A stretch of DNA of 64,000 nt, from assembly GCF_000247695.1 (NCBI RefSeq), contig NW_004624781.1:7884681-7948680 (forward strand), in the 5' to 3' direction. Position 1 is the stretch's first letter. Each line of letters starts with the position of its first letter. A program made the translations under genes and the position numbers. This document shows, one piece after another, positions 20,041 to 31,900 of this stretch. Under the pieces are notes generated by a model. The model saw only the letters and a program-made list of their open reading frames with translations, ran no database searches and was not told where the DNA came from. Source of the DNA: Heterocephalus glaber (Eukaryota > Chordata > Mammalia > Rodentia > Bathyergidae).

Positions 20041-20409
20041 CTTGGTCTGTTCTTTTTTCCTGTACCAGGACCAACTTCTTACCACTATCTTTTGAGTCCA
20101 GAGCCAAACTTACATGCTTCTTGGAAAAAGCTGCAATGTCATAGGGCAAATAAGCTGGCAAAGTCTCTGGGGCCACATTACACTGTGAAGTGTGGAGTTG
20201 CTAGGAGTCTGGGATGTGCTGGAGGAGTCCCCTGGAGAGACAGGTGTGTACACATCAGCTGCATCCACAACAGAGGCCCAGTAGGAAGGCTGGTTCCTAT
20301 AACTGGGTTTTGGGTTTGTATGGAGCTGGCTGACATTTTCATTCCTGATGTATTTTTTTTAGCAAAACATTTATTGGTACATTTTAGATATACATTTTAG
20401 ATATACATT

Positions 20410-20491
20410 TTCTTTTGGTGGTACCGGGGATTGAACTCAGGACCCTGTGCTTGCCAGGCAGGTGCAGCGCCACTGAGCTACATCCCCACCC
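20410..20491 (-). repeat. ID SINE, minus orientation
   Basis: The element runs from ggtaccggggattgaactca to gagctacatccccaccc. The target 'ttagatatac' is present twice on the left and once on the right. Confidence 0.88.
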
Positions 20492-21084
20492 TTAGATATA
20501 CGTAAAGATAACATTCATCATAGGTTGAGGTCTTTGAAGGAGACAGCACATACCTTTATATTTTAGTTTTCTCCTTTGGGAACCTTTTTAGAATGTCTAA
20601 ACTTGTGCCACCAGCCTGAAGGTGGCACTGTAGGAGGATAGAAGCTCCTTTACCTCTGTTCCCTTTTTAAATTCTCAGGAACTAGCCTTTTTTTCTTTTG
20701 GTCTTTTTTTTCCCCCCCAAGAAGGGCATGGTTTTCCACCTCCTACAGCTTTGCAACTGTGACCCTTAGTTTCCCTATGGGTCTTTGGGCCATTTTCATA
20801 CTATTTTTCATGGCTTGCTCCTGTGTTTTACTGTGGACCTACTCATTAACCTTGGGCTCCACCTGCTGTTCCTTAAAAGAAGTGAACTCAACACTTCTAC
20901 TCCCCACAAGTATTATTAGAGTAAGTCTGGGACTAGACACATTCAGCTGAAATGAGTATGACTTGAAGATTTTCCCCAGTGAACAAATGACTCCTAGAGG
21001 GAGCATAAAGGGAGAAGGCAGTTTCAAATTCATATGTTAAGCCTAATGAACCTACATATAGACAGGAATTAAAAATAAGAGAAA

Positions 21085-21228
21085 TCCCAGCACTGGGAAG
21101 GTGAGGCAAGAGGACTGCAAGTTCAACTTAGCAAGACCCAGTCTCAAAAAATAAAAAAGGGCGATGGATGTAGTTCAGTGGTAGACACCCCTGGGTTTGA
21201 TCCCCAGTGGAGGGGGGGGGGGGGGGGG
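21085..21228 (+). repeat. truncated B1-dID SINE with poly-G end
   Basis: A B1 body (aatcccagcactgggaaggt) is followed by a dID unit (gatgtagttcagtggtagac to gatccccagtgg) and a run of 18 G residues at about 21211-21228. Confidence 0.8.
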
Positions 21229-21540
21229 AAGAACCACAACTCAACCCTTTAGCTTTTACCCCAAAGCGGGCAGAATGGATGGGAACATGCTTGAGAGGCA
21301 GCTGTCATCTATTTTTCCTAATATGACCAGAGTTAGAAGCACTGGATCAGAAACCCAGTTGTCCAGTCGAGATTTGCCTTTCAAGAAAAAACTAGTTAGT
21401 GAAGATGACTGGCAGGAAATATCATATCCAAAGGCTGTGCTTTAGTTTAACAAGCAACTTAGGAGGGAGTGGTGGACAGGAGGAGGGAGATATGTGCAAG
21501 GCAAACTAAGTCTAAATTTAAGAACAGGGACATTAAAAAC

Positions 21541-21546
21541 TTTATT
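21541..21546 (-). terminator. ZNF609: ZNF609 polyadenylation signal
   Basis: On the minus strand this is AATAAA (plus strand tttatt). A second overlapping A/T-rich motif lies next to it at 21549-21556. Cleavage is expected about 15-25 bases further, near 21520. Confidence 0.75.
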
Positions 21547-22334
21547 CAATAAATACAACAAATAATTTAAAAATATACTTCAATTCCAAAGCCAATTAAG
21601 AAAAGGGAGTAGAGACAAAGGGAAAAAAGGGGTAGGAGGAAAGTAGTGGAAAGGAGAAAGGGGCTGAACAATGGTTTGGTTGGGCTGCTTCAGAAGGTAC
21701 CATCCTTTGAAAGTCTGATAAAATGCTCTTAACCCATAAACCGTTAGCCCTTGTTCAGATGGGTAGACCACAGGAGTCCACCTGACAGGAATGATCCTCT
21801 GGTCGCTGGTTCAGAGCACTCGGAAGCTGGAATGGTTGGGGAGGGGAGGGTGTTGGGGGTGGTTTACCCACATTCCTGACAACCATCCATCCTGAGTCCC
21901 ATGCAGGTTTAAATAGTGCAAACTCTCAGGCAGAGAGCTCCAAGCTGCATAGTTTTACAGGTTGAGTGTCCAAAGCCACTTTGGTGAGTGGGATCTAGGG
22001 GTGAAGGGAGGGCCAGGGCACAGGATAAAGCTCCCAGGCTAACCCATTGGCCAGGTCAGAAAACAGTGCTGGGCGGGAAAGGGGGACAGGGCAGGCAGTC
22101 TAGACACTGGATTCAACAGTTTGCCATCAGCCAAGGAGAATGAAGCTGAGGATGCATATGGAGCAGGATCAGGAAGAGAGGAAAGTTGAGGGAAGAGAGA
22201 AAAGTTGGGGGAAGGCAGGAGGCAGCTCAGCAGCAAACTTCAGGAGAAATAACCAGCAGCCCTCACAGATTTGTGATTGTCTCTTAAAAAGATTTATTTT
22301 CTCTTCTTGCCAGAATGTACAAAGGCAAAAAGAG

Positions 22335-22343
22335 TACAGTTTG

Positions 22344-22376
<33 letters not shown>

Positions 22377-22390
22377 AAAAAAAAAAAACA
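22335..22390. repeat. TA microsatellite and A run in the ZNF609 3' UTR
   Basis: An almost pure (TA)n block of about 42 bases is interrupted once by 'ttta' and followed by 11 A residues. On the ZNF609 mRNA it reads as a U tract followed by AU repeats. Confidence 0.9.
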
Positions 22391-25300
22391 AAGAACTTGG
22401 TAATGTACACTTTACAGAAGGGAAGAATCAGGAAGACTGAAATTAAACCCAACAGAGCAACGCCAATGGAACAAAATCTGAACAGCAACGTGCCCCTCCA
22501 GCCCGGGCTTCTAGCTTGCCCCAACCTGCTCCCAAGGGGAGGGCTGAGCACCAAGGCAAGCGGGCGGGCTGGGGCAGGAGGGGAGGGGACAGGGCTGGGA
22601 GGGGCTTGGTCCCAGGAGGGGCCCACATTGGGATCACTGGAAAGCTTCCTGGGATGCCCTAGCAATAAAACAAATGACAGAGGCCCAGAATTATGGGGCC
22701 AGCTAGCTGCCCAGTTGAATCTTGGGGGCATCAGAGTAGACATTGGGATAGTGACAGGGTATGTGTGGGTAGCAAGAGAGGTGAGGGGGCCTCAAAGCCT
22801 ATATCCAGTCCTCCAGCCCTTCTGCAGTCTTCACTCCCAACTCCTGAAGCTAAGTCCCACCCCGGCCCTGGAGCCTGGAGAGGAGATTCAAGAAAAGGAC
22901 CACTTCATTTCGCAGGGTGCCCTCTTGGCCTTGTGTGTGTAGTCCTTTGACCTTGAGATGTATGGAGAGTGGGTAAGAGCAGGAAACATCATACATGTAC
23001 ACATACATGTATAAGGTAGGGCAAGGGGTAATGGGAACTGGCACGCCTTAAATAGGAAGAAGCAGGTATGGACCCTAGAGCAGCTCTCAGCCTGTTGTCC
23101 TTCCTGGGAGGGCCTGGCAGGGGTGGCTGAGAGAGGCTTGGTCTGGTGCCTAGGTCCCTGGCAGCAACCCTGCCCAGCTTTTGTGTGTGGCATGGGGCTC
23201 CTCGCTGTGTCTTCTCCCTCTGAGTATGTCACAGATGATGTTCCTTTCAGGGAGAGAGGCTGGAGGTGGACAGAGAACTCTGTCCTTGCTTGGCACAGGG
23301 CAAGGATCGTCACAGCTACTGCCTGTTACTGGTGTGTGTGTGGGCAGCTCCTACTCTTTAAGGGAGACCGCTATGTTTTTTAAAGGGAAAAATAAAAAAA
23401 ATCAGCTGTTTCCTTCTGCAGAACCTAAAGCTGCCCTGTGAATACAGAAGTTCCTCCTCTATGTTACAAAATAAAGTGGAAAGGGCAGGAACGTGGATGA
23501 GTAAGGAAATTGCTCCAGCGGTTTCTTTACACTATGTACAGAGCACGCTACAGGCCAGTGGCACAGATACAAAACACAGTAAAAAATAAACAGGAATAGA
23601 GATGGGCGCATGGGTCCACCCCACAGGAGCCTGGAGTGCAAAATCAGGCTGAAATTTGGTCACCCTCTTGGGAAGGTGGCCCAGGTCAGGTGGGTGAAGG
23701 TGTCCACGCCAGCAACTTCCATGAATGGAAGGGAGGTGACTGCTCAGGGCACTGCCTGCCGGGGCAGCAGAGGGAATGAGGGCTCAGGGAGGCTGTCTGG
23801 GGCCCTGAAAACAGGCATAAAATGGTTGGGGGGGGGGCCCTCGGGACCCAACTTTAAATAAAACAAAGACATGGAAACCTAGAGGAAGGTCTGTGGGTTA
23901 CAGAGGAGCTCCAGTTCTTGGAAACTACCCTCTCTGGGAATTGTGCTTACTGGCCCCACCTCTCCATTCTCAGATTAAGTTAGAGCCACTTTCCTGCTCT
24001 TCAGCTCTCTTCTTGCACTCTGGCTGCAAAGCACCCTTCTTTAGCCTAGGCTGGTGTCTGTTGGTCTTTCTATCTGGAGGGCCAAGGAAAGACAGGAGGG
24101 GAGAACAAAGGGATGATAGCTCACAAAAGCAAAAAGCGAAAGCTCCCCACATCTTGGGGAGCTACCAAATAAAGCTACCAAATCATCATCACTTTCTCAG
24201 TGCAAGAGCATAAAGCTCTGACCCAGAGAGACTGTTTTCTAAGGAGAGCAGAGAACTGTCTGGCGCCTCCAAGCACAGCCCAAGTCACTCTGGCTCCATT
24301 AGTAATGCTTAGGTGTGTCATCTTAGGGTCCGAGGAACAAATGACTTCCCAGAGCCAGTGGCTGCTAAAAAAACAATGTGTGTTACAAAGTCACACAGCT
24401 TATGTTGGCACACACTGAAAGTATAGACTGAGCTATATAAAACCATGTACTTGTAGACAGAAGAACTGGGTTGTGTCCTTTTGTGGCCCTAGCTAAGGAA
24501 GATACTTGGATGGCTGAACATGGGACATCTCCAAGAACTGCTGGGTGCTCCAGGCCTGCCTGCTGGGCTTTGCCCTCCGGGTGACCTGGGAGACTTCCTT
24601 GGGTCCCCATTCTGGGGGAATACTGTTTTATCTGCCTGAATCTTAAGAGCCAAGCAGTGGAAAAGAAGGTGAATTCAGTGTGGGGATCCCCTGGGAAAGG
24701 CACCAAGGGGTTAGGATGGAAGAGAAAAGGACAAAGAGTGGGGAGATAAGCAGCAGCAGGACTTTGTGGGGATGCAGGTTCAATTTCGCAGATTCCGTTC
24801 GTGCTCCAGCTCCCTCCCCAGACACTGGGGAGCCCTGTGCTGGTGTTGGAACCCCTGCCTCTGCCTGCCCAGTAGCTCAAAGCCCTGTGGGGCGAGTGCC
24901 TTGATCTCCCTCTCCAGGCTGGGTGCTGAGCATTTATCTGTGCTCATGTGTGTAGGGGGGAAGTCTCCATGTTTGAAGACCTTGTTTTCCCAACTACAGA
25001 GAAAACAGCCCCCAATTTCTTTCCTGAGATTCTAATTCCTCCACATGCTGCCAGTTCCCAGGGCCCAAACCGCTGGGGAGGTGTGGGGTCTGGTGACGGA
25101 ATGGCGGTGAGGGGATGGCTGCTGTGCTGTCTTCAGACCTTACCCAGTGCCTGGGAGTCCCTCCCTGCAGGGGGTTGGTTGGTACTCTGCAGGCAGCAGA
25201 ACAGGGGCCTGGGGAACAGGGCAGTGACTTCTCTGGGCTGAGGCCATGTTCCCCTGGTTGCTCCCAGTGCCTTTATCTCCAGAGAGGCCACAGCAGTCAT

Positions 25301-25828
25301 GGTTGTGGCGGAGAATAAATAGTTTTGCTAAGTACCAGCTCTCCAGCTCCTGAGGGAGGGTCAGGGAGTCCGGGGTCTGGAGGAGGTGACAGCCACGGGT
25401 CTGCCTTCAGTCATGGTTGGAACGGCAAACAGGATGACCAACACCATTTAACTGAGGTCTAAATGGCACCTCCAGCACCTCCCTGGGTGAGGCAGTCCGA
25501 GCCCGTGAAGCTGACTTTATCCGGGCACTTGTTCTGCAAGGGAAACATGGACAGGTAACCAGGCGCTCAGCCCGCTGGCATGATAACCACAAGATGGCGC
25601 TCCAAGAAAACGAACCTCAGGGAAGACCAGAACTGTCCCTAGGGGACATATCTGTGCCACAGGTCCTCTCAGATGTGCACAGCTTCATAGGAGAGGCAGG
25701 CCAGGGTTCCACCTTCCTAGACAGCTGACCCAACACTGTCCCTCACCTAGGCCCCAAGGGGATCCTGTGACCAGGCTGCAGCTGGCCCTACTCTATGGCC
25801 CCAAATAAGCAAAAGTCACTCACCATTC

Positions 25829-25902
25829 TCACCTCCTGGGGGGTGGGTAGAGTGAGGGAGTTGAGCCTTGCTGGCTGGCAACAATGGCTGTAGAAGAAAG
25901 CC
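25829..25902 (-). CDS. ZNF609: ZNF609 last coding exon
   Basis: The exon encodes (G)[19 protein letters not shown] followed by PPRR and TGA (25831-25829). The acceptor is ctgctcag at 25904-25903. Five bases after the stop is a strong donor, ATG|GTGAGT, so the transcript exon may end at 25824. Confidence 0.92.
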
Positions 25903-28900
25903 CTGAGCAGGCAGGAGGACAGGTTAGTGCGGTGCTTACAAAAACAGACCACAATCAAACCCAAGCAAACCAGAAACTTCCCCCGCTTTTTTTTTTTAAA
26001 CCAGTGGTGGCCTGAAACTGGGGTCTCATGCATGCTAGTTAAGTGCTATACTACTGAGCTACATTCCCAGCCCTTTTTATTTTTAAATTTTTGGACAGGG
26101 CCTCCTCCCTAAGTTGCCCAGGCTGGCTGTGAATCTGCAATCCTGCTTCACCCTCCCAAGCGGCTGAGATTTAATAGGTCTGTACCACCATGCCTGCTAG
26201 AAACCTCCCCTTCATATTCCCCTTTCTCCAGCTGGCTGGGTGTGGGGAGCAGTTTCCACTTAAATTCCTAGCTCTATGGAGTTCTGAGGTGCTGACAAAA
26301 GAAACAGATCTACTTCTTGGCCAGACAAGTAGATCTACTACTTGGTGGCCGGGGACAGATAGTGTGGCTCTGCTACTCAGCTGCTTGTTTCTCTTTCGCT
26401 TTGGAAACACCTGATTCTTATTCTTTGAGTATCAAAGCCAAGATTCTGGAGGAGTTTGAGAGTCCTAAAACTCCAAGGGAGGAAATAAATGTCATATGCT
26501 TGAATGACTATCTGCAGGAGGCTAGGACTTTGGATAGATCAGAAGCTTAGGAAAAAAAGATAGGAGACCAAGAAAAATGGATGGCAGGGACGAGAGGCTT
26601 ACCTGCTGCATAGGGTAGGTTGTACTGTGTGGGGAGCAGCGAGTACCCCAAATGATGGTGGTGGTGGTGTGTGGACATCAGGCGCTGGGAAGGGGAGGTT
26701 CGAGGTCGGTCAACACTCCGTTCAGCTCCTCCTGCTCCCCCGACACTGCTGCAACTGCTGCCACCTCCCACCACCCCACAGCCTCCCCGATCTCGCTCCT
26801 GAGAAGTTTTATCGCTTATCTGGAAAGGAGACACACAGAAGCACTGTGGTGACACACATGAGGGAGGCCTGGGGGCTGATGTGAAATCAGCTGAGCTGCA
26901 CTGTGGTCAGGACCTGAACTGGCCCACTTTCTCCAAGACCCCAGATGTAACCTTGTCTCGTCTCTGGGGAACAAAGAGGGTCCTCTCTGTTTCCCTTACC
27001 GTGGGTGACTTGCTCTTGTAGTGGCTAGCGTGCTGCTGCAAGATGTCCAGGGCTTTGGACTCTGAGCTGGATTTACAACTGACACTGGGGCTGGCTCGTG
27101 CCTTCTCGGCATCTTCACCACCTGAGACCTTGCTGCCATATGGGGAGAAAGAGTAGCTGGAAGGCAAGTAGGAACCTAGGGAGAGAGAAATAAAGCAGTC
27201 AGAGAGACAAGAGGTAGGGGAATCTGCACTTTAGGGTGGTCAGGGGGCATAGGCTCGCCTAGGCACAGGCTGAGTTATTTTCTGCCAGTGTCGTTGGGGT
27301 GAGACTACTGGCATCTCCTTTCTTTACGCAACTCTACAGGGGAGATGAGCAAAGGGACTAAGAAAGTTTCTTGCAGCTGTCTTCCCCAGCTCCACTGTGG
27401 TGTTCTCAATACTGCAGTCTCCGATTTGTCTTGGAGCAGTGTTATGATATAATAGGAAGATCACAGAATTTACAGTCAGAGGGACATGGGCTCAACCATA
27501 CTTCTGCGACTTGCTAGCTAGTAACCTTGAGCAAACTAACCACCCTTCTGTGTTTCAGGTTCTTCATTATCAAAACAAAGATCCCGATACTCTATTTCAT
27601 AGAGTAATGAGTATTAAAAAAGATAATGTACAAAAATCAGCCAGGACAGTGCCTGGACCACAGCAAGCCCTCAGCAAATGGAAATATTGTTTGAATAGAG
27701 ACGGATGTAGTGATAGGGAATAAGGAACACCTCAAGGGTGAGATGATTGTGAAAAGATTTCTTGTGCTATTTAGAGTTTTTCTTCCAACAGTGTCACCAG
27801 AATGTCAAGCTATTTAAGCTGTGTGAAGTTGGAAAGTTTTAAGATGCAAGAAGTGCCCAGGTTGATCTGAATGTAGAATCAGCTGGGAAGGCTGGTGGGG
27901 TGGGGGTGGGGGATGGACAAAGCGAAGCTGAGTAATAGGCACCCCAACAGGTGGATGGCATTCTGTAGACGGAGGGGTGCGTAGAGTTCACAACAGGCTG
28001 TTATATATTTTATAAAGATCTGGAAGAGAGGTGCTCACAAAAGGGAAATGCTAATCACCCCAACAGGATCAGTGTACTCTGTATGCATGTACTGAAATAC
28101 CACATTCAATCTCATTGATATTACAATTAGTAGGTTAATCAAAATAATAAATGATAAAATAGAGGTGCCCTCCCATCCCAGAAAAATCCCATATGGCTCG
28201 TTAGGCAACAGAATTCAGTGAGTAAAGAGCGAGTATACTCCTCTAACAAGTTAAAAAGCATTTAAACCCCAACTTTGTATTCCCTCCAGAAGAACTCACT
28301 GACAGTGGTATGAAGAGCTAACCGTACCTGACTTCAAGCTGCTATTTCCATCTTGCTGCCCACCCGCCCTGGGCCTCACAGCTGAGCATGCTCAGTAGAG
28401 GCAACCCTGCAGCTGGAGCAAGGGAGGGAGAGCTGGTCCCTCACATAACCAGGGGTCACGTAAGAAGCTACAGGTTAGACTGACTGGCCGCTTTATGAAA
28501 TGAAGGAATCAAAAAAGTGCTGTCATCCTGCATTGAGCCCTGGGGCTGTGCAACAAAACCCAGAGTGGAAGTCTGCTCGTCCCCGTCTTGGTGCTGTACC
28601 TGGGTAGTTCTGCATCATCACAGCAGGCATGCCCCGGTAGCTGGGGTGGTTGGGGTCGTAGGACTGGCTGTAGGAGTAGCCATGCATGTAGGGGATGTAG
28701 GACTGGTGCTGGGTGAGGGGGGAGGACACAGGCACATGGACACTTGGTCGGGGCTCCTTGCTCCCAAGGCGGGACTCCTCAGATGTGGGCAGCTTGCAGT
28801 CACTACTTGTGCTTTCCTTCCCATCCTCCTTGGAGACAGAGTCCTTACTCCGACTCCTTTCCTCCTTCAATTTTCGGTCTCGCTCCTCTTTCCACCGTTC

Positions 28901-31900
28901 ATCCTCTGACTTGATGTCTGAGTACTTGGCAGGATACACGTATGTCCACATCCGGGGCTCTGCCTCCTACAACAGCCACAGAATGAGGATGAGTATGCAC
29001 ACCTAAGACAGACAGAAGTCTCAAGCCTGAGGTCCTGGTAGAAACACCTTACAACCCAACTCTAGTCTCTTGCTTAAAGTTTTCCTTCCGAAGGAAACAA
29101 AGAAAAAGCAAATGCATCAGCAGGTGTTCTCCAGGCAAGAATGAGCACTCTGAGGCAGGACTGCTGGAATAAAAGGGGCTGCCTCTGTCCAAGAGGGGTA
29201 GGTGGTTTCACTTCTTCAGAACAAGCTTGGGATAGGGAGCAATTGTTGCCACATGGATCAGAGGGGTGGGGAGCAACTAACACCAAGAGGGAAGGGAAAA
29301 CATTCTAAGACTCCACAATTTTTTTTTTTTTTTTTTGGTGTTACTGGGAGTTGAATCCAGGGCCTTTGACTGAGTTACATTCCCAGTCCTTAATTTATTT
29401 GCTTATTTATTAGTACAGAAGATTGAACCAAGACCTTTGCACTGAGCTTCATCCCTAACCCTTTTTCTATTTTATTTTACTTTATTTTTTTCAGTACTGG
29501 GGATCGAACTCAAGACCCTGCACTTGCCAGGCAACCACTGTGTCACTGAGCTACATCCCTGGCCCTTCAATTTTATTTTGAGACTGAGTTTTGCTAAACT
29601 GCTCAGGCTGGGTTTGAACTTGAGGTCCTCCTGCCGCAGCCTCCAGAATGCTGGGATCATAGGAGTGCTATGCCCAGCTTTATTTTTCATTTTGAAACAA
29701 GGTCTCACCAAGTCACCAAATTGCTCAGGCTGAGACTGAATTTGAGATCCTCCTGGCTCAGCCTCCCAGAGTACTGAGATTGTAGGCAAGTGCCACCATG
29801 CTCAGTTTATAAAATCCCTTTTAAAGTAATTTAGTAACTGAGTAGTATATTTCTGACCTACTCTAAAGAAACGGAGTGACCACTGTTAACTCATTTTGTA
29901 GAAAACAAAGAAGTAGACGGGACACTGGATTAGGAATCAAGATTCCTGGGTTCTAGTCCTGGCTCTGGTAGTGAAGGTTCAAGTAACCCTAGACAAAGTA
30001 AGCTAACTTACCTGGGTCTTTCTTGTCAAATGGAAAAATACCTTTTTATGGAGCTGAAAGTGATTTTTTTTTTTTTTTGGTACTGGGGATCGAACTTGGG
30101 TCCTTGCACTTGCTCAGCAGGTGGTGAAACCACTGAGCTAAATCTCCGGCCCTGAAAGTAATTTTTTAAAAACATTAAAATGATGGTGAGGGTGGTGGTG
30201 CTGCCTAGCACTCAGGAGGCAGAAGCAGGGAGTGTGTAAGTTTGAGGCCAGCCTGGATTGCACAGTGAGACACTCTCTCAAAGAACCATAGAAACTAAAC
30301 CAAGTTAAACAGAAAACCCCCAAATACGAAAACGGTTTACAAAGGTAAAGCAGCTCTGACAGTATATAAGTCTCCTGATGTGTGAGGGAGAGTTTCCCAC
30401 ACAGCATTTGCACTTCCTCCCCCCGGCCAACAGTTACCTGCCGGTACCAGAGAATCGGATCCACCTCTGCCTGGCGGCCACACTCAGTTCCCATCTTGCC
30501 CTCGGAGGCCTCCTTGCCCAGGTGGCTGGCCTCGCTCAGCTTCACCTTCAGGCCCTCAGGGGTGTGGCTGGGAAGTTTGGAGGCATCGTCCAGCTTGGGA
30601 ATAATGACTGACTTGGCAGGGTCAGCCCCCAGCTCCTTGGCCTTGCCCGGCCCCGACTTCACCAGGTCCGTGAGGCTGGGGGCCTTGGTGAGGGTCGGCG
30701 GGATAGAAGGCTTCTGCTTCCATTCCTCCTTGAGCGCGGCCTCTCGGTCCTTGAGGCCCAGCTCGGCCTTCTTGTCGGGGCCCCGAGGTGGCTCCAGGCC
30801 CTGGCGCTTCTGCTGTTCCTCGTACTGCTGTCGGTAGGCCGCATTGGTGCTCAGCAAGTGCGCATGGTAGCCCTGGTCGCCGTAGCCATAGGGCGGCACG
30901 TAGGCGTACTGGTTGTAGTACAGCGACTGCATGTACATGTTGGGGCGCTGCTGGATGACGGAAGGCTGCTGGCTGGAGCTGCTCAGTTCCGGCTTCTTTT
31001 CCTCACAGAGGTCGCTCTTTCCTTTGCCCTCCAGGCTCTCAGGCTCCTCCTCCTTTTTTGGCTTCAAGGCCTGGCTCTCCACGCCCACCTGGCTGCCAGG
31101 GTTCAGGGTCCCGGGGCTGGACTGGGCATAACTTGGAGAGTAGTAGCTCTCAAAGCCTTGGTAGTATGGTGAGTCTTTGCTTTGCGGCTGAGGGGCAAAG
31201 AGCGTCTTCTTAGCCCCTTCCTTCCCCAGTTGCTCCGGGTCCTTGGACTTGAGGCTGTCCACCTTGCCCTCCCCGTCCTCCCCCGCGTCGGAGATGTCCG
31301 AGTAGGCAGGGCTGTTGGTCTTCACCGAGCTTGCTTCCGCTCCGTTCTGCGTCACCACGTGTAAGGGCGTCAGGGGCTGCGTTGGGGGTGTGCTGTCCAG
31401 GCGGCTGCCGCTTCCGATGGAAGGGCTGGGGGCATTGTCTGTGAAGCTGTAGATCTTGTCCGCCTCTGCCTTGATGCTTGCCAGGCGGCTCTGGTGGGGG
31501 TCAGAGGAGCCATTCAGGAGCCCCTCCATCTTCACCCCATCTCCTGATGACTCCCTGAAGGGGCTTTTTCCTTCTTCTGCTCGACAGACCTTCCCAGGAG
31601 TCAGAGGACTTTCCAGCTCCTTGCAGGACTCCTTCTTTTTTTTGTCCTTCTTCTTCTTGTCCTTGGCGGGTGTCAAGGCAGGGTTGACGGTGAAGGGCTC
31701 CCCCATCACGGTGGGCTTGGGCTGGATGGGCTTGAGCTGGGGGCTGTTGGGCATGGCCTGCACCACCGTGGTGGTCAGGCCCGAGGAAGAGCCCGGGCTC
31801 CCTGCCGTGAACGTGGCCGTCTGGAAGGTGTAGATCTGCTGCGGGGGGATGGCAGGCGCAATGGGCCGGGCTGACTTCAAGCTCTTGGAAGGAATCTTTT

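Larger units (their letters stand above)
20041..21520. other. intergenic gap between convergent OAZ2 and ZNF609
   Basis: About 1.5 kb separates the two 3' ends. It holds one ID SINE, one truncated B1-dID and a poly-G run; the rest shows nothing recognisable. Confidence 0.75.
21521..25533 (-). other. ZNF609: ZNF609 3' UTR (main 3'-terminal exon)
   Basis: About 4 kb of almost SINE-free sequence lies between the ZNF609 stop codon and the poly(A) signal. A good splice acceptor on the minus strand (cccttgcag|aacaagtg) starts the exon at 25533. Together with a donor five bases after the stop codon it suggests a spliced 3' UTR. If that intron is not removed, the UTR is simply continuous from 25828. 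A long open frame on the opposite strand at 22.4-22.9 kb has no coding features. Confidence 0.7.

Noticed and set aside
21211..21228. Poly-G run as a possible G-quadruplex regulatory element
   Set aside because: It is the tail of a truncated SINE in intergenic DNA and may be length-inflated by assembly; no regulatory context.
22397..22942. Plus-strand open frame of 181 codons antisense to the ZNF609 3' UTR
   Set aside because: No recognisable domain, no splice context, and low-complexity Gly/Pro composition typical of chance frames in GC-rich sequence.
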